This document shows positions 50,628 to 58,807 of a DNA stretch of 64,000 nucleotides, piece after piece. Source of the DNA: Microbacterium sp. AK031. GTDB lineage: Bacteria; Actinomycetota; Actinomycetes; Actinomycetales; Microbacteriaceae. The stretch lies in assembly GCF_024807145.1 (NCBI RefSeq), contig NZ_JANUCA010000008.1, positions 1-64,000 of the forward strand, in the 5' to 3' direction. The position numbers and the translations under genes are program-made. Numbering within the stretch: the first letter of the stretch is position 1; the number at the start of each line of letters is the position of its first letter. The notes beneath the pieces were generated by a model. It did not search any database and had not been told where the DNA came from. It saw only the letters and a program-made list of their open reading frames with translations.

Positions 50628-51050
50628 GCTCCATACGCCGATCTGGCAGCAGCAGGGATCCAGAAGATCCTGGACGTTCTCGATCCCAGAACTCGAGCAA
50701 GAGCCGACGAACTCGCCGGCCGGGTCTGGGTCAACCCCGTCCCCTCCTCTTCGCGCGCAATCAGATCGGCACTGGAGGAGGCCAGGGCCGAGCAGCGAGT
50801 GATCCGCATTCGCTACACATCGAGAGATGGGATCACCACGACCCGTGACGTCGAGCCCGTGCTGTTCGCCTCCACCAACGGCCAGTGGTAGCTGGTCGGG
50901 TGGTGCCGACCGCGCGATGCGATGCGATGCGATGGTTCACCGTGTCGCGCATCGAGCGCGCCAGCGTCACCAAGACGGCCTGTGGCGGCCATACCGTCCA
51001 CGAGGTCGGAGAACCCCCGGCGAACGCCAGACCGGTGCACGGTCAGGCGA
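50628..51050 (+). pseudogene. WYL-domain transcriptional regulator, broken
   Basis: The first frame gives YADLAAAGIQKILDVLDPRT, ADELAGRVWV and VIRIRYTSRDGITTTRDVEP, typical of a WYL regulator, and ends with TAG (50889-50891) where WYLVGW expects Tyr. LVGWCRPRDA follows in the same frame, then GATGC units (50916-50934) shift it to a frame reading RWFTVSRIERASVTKTACGG. The N-terminal DNA-binding domain is absent. So there are three lesions: loss of the head, a stop and a repeat-caused frameshift. Confidence 0.75.
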
Positions 51051-51066
51051 GTGACTCATGGTTCCG

Positions 51067-51453
51067 TCAGCGCGACGACACCAACTGGTGCGCTCGCTGG
51101 TGCGAGATGCCGAGGATGGCCCCGATGTCCCGAACCGGGACGTCGGCTGCCGCAAGAGTCCGCGCCAATTCAGTCGCGTGCTGAGCCGCAGCTTTCTCCA
51201 GCTCGGCGGCTCGCGCACGTTCTTCGACAATCGCGGCCACACGATCGGTCACATCCTCGACCTCTCCGATCGGGGCGAAGGACAACGTGACAGAGACCGT
51301 CTCAAGCGGAACATCCTGGGACGCCGCGATGTACTCGCGCGCCATGTCACTGGCTTCGCTGAGACGGCGCGCTTGGGTGAGTCCGTCGATCGCAGGGACG
51401 CTCACCATCCACCACTTGCCGTCGCGGACCACGGTCGCTTCGTATGCAGTCAT
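51067..51453 (-). CDS. hicB: HicB-type antitoxin-like protein
   Basis: This 128-aa protein starts MTAYEATVVRDGKWWMVSVP, the HicB partial RNase H-like fold (about 1-55), followed by a coiled helix and a C-terminal helix-turn-helix (LAAADVPVRDIGAILGISHQ). HicB neutralises HicA and represses the hic operon. Here it is preceded by a damaged hicA, whose stop overlaps its ATG. It may persist as an orphan regulator. The C-terminal domain could also place it among HTH-containing HicB-like proteins with other partners. Confidence 0.72.
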   Translation of the reverse strand: MTAYEATVVRDGKWWMVSVPAIDGLTQARRLSEASDMAREYIAASQDVPLETVSVTLSFAPIGEVEDVTDRVAAIVEERARAAELEKAAAQHATELARTLAAADVPVRDIGAILGISHQRAHQLVSSR

Positions 51454-51628
51454 TGGTTGTCCTCGTCCAGATTGCGGTACACGCCCGGGCTGATCGTGTT
51501 GTGCCCATCGGGAAGTGTGCAGGTCGTTCCGTTCGGCCTTCCCAAGTGGTGTGGCTCCCAACCGTTCGCAATGCGCGCCAGCCACTGCGCTTCAGCAGCC
51601 GGGTGGCCTTGCGCGTCGTTGTTCTGAG
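51450..51628 (-). pseudogene. hicA: HicA mRNA-interferase remnant
   Basis: One frame reads TRKATRLLKRSGWRALRTVG and SHTTWEG, with the HicA catalytic His in GSHTTW. The continuation PNGTTCTLPDGHNTISPGVY (then RNLDEDNQ) is in the next frame; a single missing G at 51535-51536 explains the shift. No ATG, GTG or TTG start is present; the frame runs back into the stop codon of the mannose-6-phosphate isomerase gene. Toxin production is therefore unlikely, unless the frameshift is a sequencing error and an unusual start is used. Confidence 0.72.
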
Positions 51629-51630
51629 AA

Positions 51631-51654
51631 TTCAGTCTATCTCACTAGACTGAA
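51631..51654. promoter_or_regulatory. Palindrome upstream of hic remnants
   Basis: TTCAGTCTA (51631-51639) and TAGACTGAA (51646-51654) are perfect complements with a 6-base centre. The site covers the last codons and stop of the isomerase gene. It could be a HicB operator or a terminator. Confidence 0.5.
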
Positions 51655-53449
51655 CGGTGTCAGCCGCCGAGAAGGCGGTACCGCGGACGAACGCCTTCAC
51701 CGTCGCGTGGCTCTCTCCGACACCTTGACCGTGTGGCCGGATCGTGTACTCGCCCACAGCTGCCGGCACGATGAAAGTCTCGGCATAGTGCACGACGAAG
51801 GGCTCGAAGGCTCCGGACGGCGACTCGACGACGGCCTCAGAACCTTCCACGAGATTGAGTACGTTGACCGTTCCATGCGTGTCGTGCGGGGCGGTGCCGG
51901 TGAACCAGTGCCGCCGCACCTCGATGAACTCGAGATGGTGGAGACCAGTGCGCTCCTCCCGCCATCCATCGCCCTCGGTGACGGATTCGACCTGGTCGAC
52001 GAGGTTGTCGTTCGTCCACTCGGTCTCGCGATCCCACTGGATATTGGCCAGAGCGTGTTCGAGGTGGATAGGGCGAGGCGTTCCGTCGAGGCCTACGCGG
52101 TCCCAGTCCCACATCTTGAACGTGAAGATGTACGGCGTCGCCGAGATCTCGAGCACCATCGAGTTGCGTCCGGAGCAGTGCACCGTGCCGGCAGGAATGG
52201 CGAAGTGGTCGTGCTTCCTGGCCGGGTAGGTGTTGACGTAGTCCTCAGCGGGGAAGGAGATCTCGCCCGACTGCGCGCGGGTGAGGTCATCGGTGAGGCG
52301 CTGGCGGTCGACGCCGGTCTTCAGCCCGAGGTACACGAGTGCGTCGTCGCCGGCGTCGAGCATGTAATAGCTCTCGTCCTGGGTGTACGACATGCCGAAT
52401 CGGTCGCGGATGTAGTCGGTGAGCGGATGCACCTGCAGTGAGAGGTTGCCGCCGCCCATGGTGTCGAGCAGGTCGAAACGGATGGGGAACTCCGCACCGA
52501 AGCGGGCGAAGGTGCGCTCGCCGAGAAGCTCGCGCGGGTGTGCGAAGACGAGGTCGATCGCGGGAATCTGGAAGGTGGACTCGCCGTCGGTCAGGAGCAG
52601 GCTGTTCTCCTCGGGGACGCCGTCGAAGGACCAGGCGTAGTTCGGCTCCGATTCGTCGAGACCGCACACCTGCTTCATCCATTGCCCGCCCCAGACCCCG
52701 GGGTCGAAGTACGGCGCCACGCGGAACGGACGGGTGGGTGCTGCGGCGAGGGCACCACGGAAAGCATCTCCGGAGATGAGCGAAGGCTCATGCGTGTGAT
52801 TCAGGTCGAGCACGAAGTCAACGGTGTCGAAGAGCGGACGTTTGTGTCGGTCGGCTGCCCGCCACTCCAGGAAGAACCCGCGCTTGATCTTGCGGAGCGG
52901 GTCTTCGTCGGCGTTGTCGGCATGCCAGTTGGGCATGCCCCGCCGATACCGCTGTTGGATCTCCCACCGCGCCATCTCGCCCAGCACAGTGACATCGGCG
53001 TCGGCGATGGTCGCGGCGCCCCACCCTACGAGCACCGTTCCGCCGCGGCGCTGCTGCGCGTCGGCCTTCAGTGTGGCGACCTTCCCCGGGTCGAAGAAGG
53101 CGTCGATGGTGGCGTGCGACATGACCCCGAAGACACGGTCATCGGTGAGGTTCTCGCGGAACGACGTCTCCAGGAGCTCCGTCGACAGCGCCGCGCTCTC
53201 GACGTCGATGACTTCGAAACCTGGCAGCCCGGCGTGCACCTGCTCGATCAGCACCGAGAGGTCGGTGCCGGGGTAGGTGTCGATGGCGATCAGCGGACGG
53301 TCCCCATGGGAACTCGCGGCTCCGCGCAACGACGCCCACAGATCCTTGCCCGTGAGCACTCGCTCGCCGCGCGGCAGGTCGATCGTCGGGGTGCGATCGT
53401 ACGCCGATGTGGTGGGCATGCCATCGCGAGCGGAGGGAAGGGGGTGCAT
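51632..53449 (-). CDS. manA: Class I mannose-6-phosphate isomerase with an N-terminal extension
   Basis: This 605-aa protein interconverts mannose 6-phosphate and fructose 6-phosphate, feeding mannose into glycolysis. The C-terminal 350 residues carry the class I cupin motifs LSLQVHPLTDY (zinc ligands Gln and His), AGTVHCSGRNSMVLEIS and PHGQ. The first about 250 residues (HGDRPLIAIDTYPGTDLSVL onward) are an extra domain that I cannot assign, possibly kinase-like. ATG 53449 follows AAAGG; ATG 53419 is an alternative. A LacI operator lies upstream. Confidence 0.85.
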   Translation of the reverse strand: MHPLPSARDGMPTTSAYDRTPTIDLPRGERVLTGKDLWASLRGAASSHGDRPLIAIDTYPGTDLSVLIEQVHAGLPGFEVIDVESAALSTELLETSFRENLTDDRVFGVMSHATIDAFFDPGKVATLKADAQQRRGGTVLVGWGAATIADADVTVLGEMARWEIQQRYRRGMPNWHADNADEDPLRKIKRGFFLEWRAADRHKRPLFDTVDFVLDLNHTHEPSLISGDAFRGALAAAPTRPFRVAPYFDPGVWGGQWMKQVCGLDESEPNYAWSFDGVPEENSLLLTDGESTFQIPAIDLVFAHPRELLGERTFARFGAEFPIRFDLLDTMGGGNLSLQVHPLTDYIRDRFGMSYTQDESYYMLDAGDDALVYLGLKTGVDRQRLTDDLTRAQSGEISFPAEDYVNTYPARKHDHFAIPAGTVHCSGRNSMVLEISATPYIFTFKMWDWDRVGLDGTPRPIHLEHALANIQWDRETEWTNDNLVDQVESVTEGDGWREERTGLHHLEFIEVRRHWFTGTAPHDTHGTVNVLNLVEGSEAVVESPSGAFEPFVVHYAETFIVPAAVGEYTIRPHGQGVGESHATVKAFVRGTAFSAADTVQSSEID

Positions 53450-53508
53450 CGTTGCCAGCCTTTCGTTACGGACTTCGACGCGCGCCTCAGATCGGGCCGC
53501 CATCGCAC

Positions 53509-53523
53509 TGGTATCGTTATCAA
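53509..53523. promoter_or_regulatory. LacI operator 1 (before the isomerase gene)
   Basis: TGGTATCGTTATCAA matches TGGTAACGATATCAA at 54716-54730 at 13 of 15 positions and has a central CG. It lies 60 bases before the isomerase start, next to a minus-strand TAGGTT (53527-53522) that may be the -10. Confidence 0.7.
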
Positions 53524-53560
53524 CCTACCTCACGAAAAGGAGATCCGCATCCGCCGGCGA

Positions 53561-54577
53561 TCATCTCCGGAAGCGCGTGGGGAGCTGGATCATCTCCGAC
53601 TCCCGCTCGTCGTCGGCCTGCATCCGGCTCATGACCATGCGTGCGGCGGTCCGTCCGAGCTCTCGGGGGTCATGCTCGATGACGGAGAGCGTGAAGGGCA
53701 TGAGGCTCGACAGCTCGAAGTCGTCGAACGCGACGATGTGCATCGAATCGGCGGCGCTGCGATGCTCGGCCAGCGCGCGCAGAACACCCACCGTGTTGCG
53801 GTTGTTGGCACTGAAGATCGCTGTCGGCGGGTCGTCCAGAGCGAGCAGATCGATCATCACGTCGTGGGCGGCGACGTCGTCGTTCTGGCCTGCTCGGACC
53901 AGTGCTGGATCGAACGCGACTCCGGCCTCGCGGTGCGCACGTTCGAACCCCTCTTGACGACGCCGGCTGGTGAAGACCGATAAGCGGTTGCCCAGGAACG
54001 CGATGCGGCGGTGGCCCTCAGCGAGGAGGTGCGCTGTTCCGTCTCGCGCTCCGCCCTCGTCGTCCACGAGTACGACGTCGGCGTCCAGGCCGTCCACCTG
54101 GCGTGATGCCAGGACGAGCGGAACTCCGGCGGCCGTGGCTGCGCGCAGATGGGCCACGTCGCCTCCAGCGGGAACCACGATGAGTCCGTCCACCTTGCGC
54201 CCGATGAAGTCGTTGACGAGAGCGCGCTCGCGCTCCGTGTCCTCGCCGCTGTTGCCGACGAGAAGTCGCATCCCATCGGAGGTGACGATCTCCTCCACGC
54301 CCAACTGCACTTGGGCGTAGTACGGGTTGGCGACGTTGGTGATCACCACACCAAGCAGTCCGGTGCGCTGCCCTGGACGGAGGCTGCGGGCGTTCTCGTT
54401 GCGACGGTAGCCCAGTGCGGACGCGGCATCCATCACCGCTTGCACCTTCTCGGGGCGAACGTTCGGGCCCCCGCTCAGCACGCGCGACACCGTCATCGGG
54501 GAGACGCCGGCGGCTGCTGCGACATCTTGCACAGTGGGAGCGGTCGCCCCCCGGTTCTTCACAGCGCGCGCGGACAT
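53561..54577 (-). CDS. LacI-family regulator of the mannoside locus
   Basis: This 338-aa repressor has the LacI helix-turn-helix (TVQDVAAAAGVSPMTVSRVL, about 15-34), a hinge with Arg-Ser-Leu (NARSLRPGQRT) and a sugar-binding sensor domain. Matching 14-15-base sites lie before its own start, before the isomerase gene downstream and before the divergent ABC genes. It should release DNA on binding a mannose-containing sugar. TACCAT six bases before ATG 54577 suggests leaderless transcription. Confidence 0.87.
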   Translation of the reverse strand: MSARAVKNRGATAPTVQDVAAAAGVSPMTVSRVLSGGPNVRPEKVQAVMDAASALGYRRNENARSLRPGQRTGLLGVVITNVANPYYAQVQLGVEEIVTSDGMRLLVGNSGEDTERERALVNDFIGRKVDGLIVVPAGGDVAHLRAATAAGVPLVLASRQVDGLDADVVLVDDEGGARDGTAHLLAEGHRRIAFLGNRLSVFTSRRRQEGFERAHREAGVAFDPALVRAGQNDDVAAHDVMIDLLALDDPPTAIFSANNRNTVGVLRALAEHRSAADSMHIVAFDDFELSSLMPFTLSVIEHDPRELGRTAARMVMSRMQADDERESEMIQLPTRFRR

Positions 54578-54583
54578 GCCGTC

Positions 54584-54598
54584 ATGGTATCGATAATC
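54584..54598. promoter_or_regulatory. LacI operator 2 overlapping the regulator's own -10
   Basis: TGGTATCGATAATC (54585-54598) shares TGGTA-CG with the other two sites. On the minus strand TACCAT (54589-54584) ends six bases before the regulator's ATG, so the site would block its own promoter. Confidence 0.55.
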
Positions 54599-54678
54599 TC
54601 CGGACCGACAGCGTTTCCGCGCTCGGGGCGTGTGCTCGCAACGCTTCCGGTCTCGGCTTACGGCGCGGAGTCAGCGCC

Positions 54679-54730
54679 TTGCCCTTTGGTGGAATATCGT
54701 GTTAGTGTCCGATTCTGGTAACGATATCAA
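54679..54730 (+). promoter_or_regulatory. Promoter and LacI operator 3 before the sugar ABC genes
   Basis: TTGCCC (54679-54684), an 18-base spacer and TAGTGT (54703-54708) form the promoter. TGGTAACGATATCAA (54716-54730) begins eight bases downstream of the -10, over the expected start of transcription. Confidence 0.65.
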
Positions 54731-54781
54731 TCCGACCCGACTCGATCATCACCCTTGAAACCCGAACGAAGGAGTTCCGCG

Positions 54782-56023
54782 TTGAAGCTCTCACGAAAAG
54801 CGGCCACCGGCGCCGCAGCCCTGATCATCGTGGCATCTGTCGCCGGATGCTCCAGCACGGCCGCGTCCACGAACGAACTGAGTTTCGTCACCGATAAGAG
54901 CTGGGACTTCGAGAAGTTCTCCGCCGTGTCGGAAGACGACATGGACGTCGCGCTCGATCCCGCGTACTACGCCGATCAGAATGCCTTCCAGGCGTTCATC
55001 AAGCAGTCCTTCCGATCCAACAAGGCCCCCGGGCTGTTCACCTGGCACACGGGTTCCTCGCTCGAGGACCTGGTCGCGGAGGGACTCGTCGCCGAGACCA
55101 CCGAGATCTGGGAGAAGGCAGTGGCTGACGGTAACGTCAGCGAGTCGGTCAAGGACCTCTACACGATCGACGGCGCCCAGTACTGCACGCCCATAAGCGT
55201 CGACGACTGGGTCATGTACTACGACAAGCGCACGTTCGCGGACCTCGGCCTCGAGGTGCCGACGACGTGGGACGAGATGATGACGACCGCCGACACCCTG
55301 GTCGATGCGGGCGTCGCTCCATTCTGGAACTCGGGCGGGAACCCGTGGGCGTTCGTGTGGTTCCAGATCCTGACAGCGGGGACCGACGTCGATCTCTACA
55401 ACGACCTCGTCGCCGGCGACGCGAAGTTCACGGACCCGGAGGTCGTCGAGGTCATGAACGTGTGGCTCGACATGAAGGAGAAGGGGTACTTCACCGACCC
55501 CGGTTCCAAGACGCCGGCCGAGACGCAGATCAAAGACCAGGAGGTGGCGATGATCCCGTTCGGCACCTGGTACTCCAGCACTCTCGACACGGTCGGCCTG
55601 GAGAGCGGCAAGGACTGGGGCGTGTTCCCGATCCCCAACGTCAACCCGGATCAGGACGTCGTCCCGGTCGCGACGGAGACCGCGCCGGTGTGCGTGCCGG
55701 AGTCGTCTGCGCAGAAGGAGCTCGGCCTCGAGTACTCGGAATGGTGGATGGGCGCCACGGCGCAGACGGCATGGTCGGAGCAGCAGGGCAACCTCCCCTT
55801 CAACCCCAAGGCCACTGCCGGCACTGAGGAATTCCAGGCCATCGGCGATGAGTACACCGACCCGAAGTACGTCTTCTACCTGCGCTACTACGAGGCGGCC
55901 CCGGCTCCGATCCTCACGGCGTCGCTCGACGAGTTCACCGGATTCATGACCAACCCCGGCGATCCGATGCCCTACCTCGAAGGCATCCAGCGCGTCGCCG
56001 ACGAGTACTGGAGTGAGCATTGA
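54782..56023 (+). CDS. Sugar ABC transporter substrate-binding lipoprotein
   Basis: This 413-aa lipoprotein (signal ending SVAGC) has the family 1 extracellular solute-binding fold, with WHTGSSLEDLVAEG, YYDKRTFADLGLEVPTTWDE and GTWYSSTLDTVG. It probably binds mannose-containing sugars, judged from its neighbours. The start is TTG 54782, seven bases after AAGGAG; no ATG lies in a usable place. It overlaps the next gene by TTGA. Confidence 0.87.
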   Translation: MKLSRKAATGAAALIIVASVAGCSSTAASTNELSFVTDKSWDFEKFSAVSEDDMDVALDPAYYADQNAFQAFIKQSFRSNKAPGLFTWHTGSSLEDLVAEGLVAETTEIWEKAVADGNVSESVKDLYTIDGAQYCTPISVDDWVMYYDKRTFADLGLEVPTTWDEMMTTADTLVDAGVAPFWNSGGNPWAFVWFQILTAGTDVDLYNDLVAGDAKFTDPEVVEVMNVWLDMKEKGYFTDPGSKTPAETQIKDQEVAMIPFGTWYSSTLDTVGLESGKDWGVFPIPNVNPDQDVVPVATETAPVCVPESSAQKELGLEYSEWWMGATAQTAWSEQQGNLPFNPKATAGTEEFQAIGDEYTDPKYVFYLRYYEAAPAPILTASLDEFTGFMTNPGDPMPYLEGIQRVADEYWSEH

Positions 56024-56943
56024 GCCGGACGCCGGCTAGCTCCGCGCGGCAGCGCGACGCCTGGGCCTTCATGGGCCCGGGCGTCGCGGTGGTCGTCCTC
56101 GCGCTGTACATCCCGGTGCTCTACACGGTCTATCTCAGCTTCACCGAATACGACGGGCTGGGCGACCCGGAGTGGATCGGAGCCGACAACTACGTCGAGA
56201 TGTTCCAGGACCCCGCCATCCTGCTGTCCATCGTGAACACGCTGGCATGGGTGCTGGGAACGCTGATCGTGCCGGTCGGACTCGGCCTGCTCGTCGCCTA
56301 CCTGGCTTACGGGCTACGGGGCGCCGCATGGCTCCGCGTGCCGTTCCTCATCCCCTACGCCCTCTCGGGCGTCGCGGTCGGCGTGATCTTCTCGTTCGTG
56401 CTGCAGAACGGCGGTGCGCTCTCGCAGGCGCTCGCCTTCCTCAATCTTCCCGGGTCTGAACTGCGATGGCTGCAGGATGCTCCGTTGAACACCATCGTCA
56501 TGATCCTCGCGGCATCCTGGCAGGGAGTCGGCGTCAACGCCCTCCTCTTCACCGTGGGTCTCCAGTCGATCCCGAAGGAGCCGCTCGAGGCGGCGAAGGT
56601 GGACGGCGCGGGAGGCTTCCGGCTCTTCGCCTCGATGGTCTGGCCGCTGCTGCGCCCCACGACGACGATCGTGGTCGGGCTTTCGATCGTGAACAGCCTG
56701 AAGACCTTCGACATCGTGCAGTCGATGACCCAGGGCGGCCCGAACCGCGTCTCGGAGACCCTCGGCGTGACGATGTACCGCGAGACCTTCCTCAACAACG
56801 AGTACGGGATGGGGTCGGCTGTCGCGATCTTCCTGACCGTCATCACCGTCGCGGCATCCCTGATCTACCTCCGTCGTCAGCTGTCGCTCGGCGACGCTGC
56901 GCCGAAGATGGATGCTGCACCGAAGGGAGCGCGACGCTCATGA
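56020..56943 (+). CDS. Sugar ABC transporter permease (MalF/UgpA type)
   Basis: This 307-aa permease has about six membrane segments, YLSFTEYDGLGDPEWIGADN after the first helix (typical of the subfamily) and the coupling loop EAAKVDGAGGFRLF. It starts with TTG within the binding-protein stop (TTGA) and overlaps the next gene by ATGA. With the second permease it forms the channel for the sugar. Confidence 0.87.
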   Translation: MSRTPASSARQRDAWAFMGPGVAVVVLALYIPVLYTVYLSFTEYDGLGDPEWIGADNYVEMFQDPAILLSIVNTLAWVLGTLIVPVGLGLLVAYLAYGLRGAAWLRVPFLIPYALSGVAVGVIFSFVLQNGGALSQALAFLNLPGSELRWLQDAPLNTIVMILAASWQGVGVNALLFTVGLQSIPKEPLEAAKVDGAGGFRLFASMVWPLLRPTTTIVVGLSIVNSLKTFDIVQSMTQGGPNRVSETLGVTMYRETFLNNEYGMGSAVAIFLTVITVAASLIYLRRQLSLGDAAPKMDAAPKGARRS

Positions 56944-57761
56944 CCTCCAAGATCGTCCGCTATGTCATCCTCATCGCGATGGGCATCCTCTGGCTGCTCC
57001 CCATCTATCTCCTTCTCGCGAATGCGGGCAAACTCACGTCCGAGTACTCGGGCAGCAACCTGTGGGCGCCAGGCAACTTCCCCGCGCTGGTCTCCAACAT
57101 CGTCGACGTCTTCACGACCACAGACGTGCCCTCCGGCCTGTTCATCACCCTGATCTATGCCGTCGTCGCACCTTTCATCGCCGTGATCCTCGGTGCAGCG
57201 GTGGGCTACGCGGTGATCGCGCTGAAGCTGAAGCACGGGTTCTTCTGGTTCTTCGTCATATTCTGCGGCACGGTGTTCCCGCTGCAGCTCATGGTGATCC
57301 CGCTGTTCGCCGCGTACTCGGAGGTCGGGCTCTTCGACACCGCGGTCGGGATGATCCTCATCTACTCGGTCGTCTGTCTGCCGTTCTCGGCGTTCGTGAT
57401 GCGCAACTTCTTCGCCGGCATCGCCGAGTCCGTCTTCGAGGCAGCCGTGGTCGACGGTGCGAAGCCGTGGCGCATCTTCACGCAGATCTATCTGCCGATG
57501 TCCCGCAGCGCCCTGGTCGTCGTGTTCATCCTGCAGGCCACCTGGGTCTGGAATGACTTCCTGCTCGCACTGATCCTCACGCAGAGCTCGGAGACGCGAC
57601 CCGTGATGCCGCTTCTGCAGGCCCTGCAGTCTGTGCAGGGCGGTGGCTCGGCGTTCACCGTGCTGCTCACGGCGGCCCTGCTCGTGTCGATTCCGACAGC
57701 GCTCCTGTTCGGCCTGAGCCAGAAGTACTTCCAGCGCGGACTCGCGCTCGGACAGTACTGA
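56940..57761 (+). CDS. Sugar ABC transporter permease (MalG/UgpE type)
   Basis: This 273-aa permease has about six membrane segments and the coupling loop EAAVVDGAKPWRIF. ATG 56940 overlaps the previous stop. No ATP-binding gene is present in the locus, so the importer probably uses a shared ATPase such as MsiK, as is common in Actinobacteria. Confidence 0.87.
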   Translation: MTSKIVRYVILIAMGILWLLPIYLLLANAGKLTSEYSGSNLWAPGNFPALVSNIVDVFTTTDVPSGLFITLIYAVVAPFIAVILGAAVGYAVIALKLKHGFFWFFVIFCGTVFPLQLMVIPLFAAYSEVGLFDTAVGMILIYSVVCLPFSAFVMRNFFAGIAESVFEAAVVDGAKPWRIFTQIYLPMSRSALVVVFILQATWVWNDFLLALILTQSSETRPVMPLLQALQSVQGGGSAFTVLLTAALLVSIPTALLFGLSQKYFQRGLALGQY

Positions 57762-57805
57762 GGCGGGTACGCTCACCGTGCCCGACATGCGAAGGTGCCT
57801 GATCC

Positions 57806-58807
57806 ATGAATGAAGAGAAGCCAGAAGGTTCCATCCGCGCCGACGGGACCCCGACGAGCGATGTCTGGGTGCTGGATGTGGGCGGCAGTCATGCGACCGC
57901 GGCATCCGTCAGCCTCAGTGAGTCGTCCGGTTCGGTGACTGCGTCGGATACCGAAGCGCTCGACCCGTCGCTCTCGGCTGACGCGTTGCTGGACGCGTTC
58001 GCCGCACCCGCGCTCCGACTGCGATCGGCGAGCGAAGGGGATTCGGCGCGACCAGACCGCTGGGTCGTCGCGATGCCCGGTCCCTTCGACTACGAGTGCG
58101 GCATCGGCATCTTCGAAGCGGTCGGCAAGTTCGACTCCCTGCGGGGCGTCTCGATCAGATCCGGACTCGCGAGCAGGCTCGACGTCGATGCGAGCCGCAT
58201 CCACTTCGTCAACGACGCGGTCGCGTACGCGCTCGGCGAGTGGGCGTTCGGATCTGCCACGCGGGCGGAACGCCATGTCTGCATCACCTTGGGCACCGGC
58301 ATCGGGTCGGCCTTCCTCGATCGTGGCCTGGTAGTCGACGAGGGGAGTGAGGTTCCGCCCAACGGTTGGGCCTATCTACTCGAGTCCGACGGGCGACCTC
58401 TCGAAGACGTCGTCTCCACGCGGGCGATCGTGCGGCATTTCTCGCAACGCACCGGTCGGGTTCAGACCGTGAAGGAGATCGCCGAGACGGCGCGCATCGG
58501 AGACCCGGATGCGTCAGCCGTTCTCGATCAGGCGATGTTCGCGCTCGGGGTGACGCTCGCTCCCTGGCTCACGTCGTTCGCCGCCACCCGACTGACGGTG
58601 GGCGGATCGATGGTGCGCTCCTGGCCTGTGCTCGTCCGCGGGCTCACCGACGGCCTCGCTCACGGTGGCGTACCCACCGATCTCGAGGTGCTCCCTTCCG
58701 CCCTCCTCGACGCCGCGCCCGTACTCGGTGCCGCGTTCTGGCTCAACTCACACGAACAGTCCCCGAACTCACAGTCCCCGAATTCACTGAGGAGTGACAA
58801 CCGATGA
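57806..58807 (+). CDS. ROK-family protein without the zinc motif
   Basis: This 333-aa protein has the actin-like ATPase fold of ROK kinases: LDVGGSHATAASV (phosphate-1 motif), FVNDAVAYALGEW and ITLGTGIGSAFLDRG. The usual GH...CxCGxxGCxE zinc segment after the third motif is missing, as is the conserved GEIGH. It may be a sugar kinase of an atypical branch, or a non-catalytic sensor. A 15-base duplication near the end gives a repeated QSPNS. Its stop overlaps the GH38 start (ATGA). Confidence 0.75.
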   Translation: MNEEKPEGSIRADGTPTSDVWVLDVGGSHATAASVSLSESSGSVTASDTEALDPSLSADALLDAFAAPALRLRSASEGDSARPDRWVVAMPGPFDYECGIGIFEAVGKFDSLRGVSIRSGLASRLDVDASRIHFVNDAVAYALGEWAFGSATRAERHVCITLGTGIGSAFLDRGLVVDEGSEVPPNGWAYLLESDGRPLEDVVSTRAIVRHFSQRTGRVQTVKEIAETARIGDPDASAVLDQAMFALGVTLAPWLTSFAATRLTVGGSMVRSWPVLVRGLTDGLAHGGVPTDLEVLPSALLDAAPVLGAAFWLNSHEQSPNSQSPNSLRSDNR

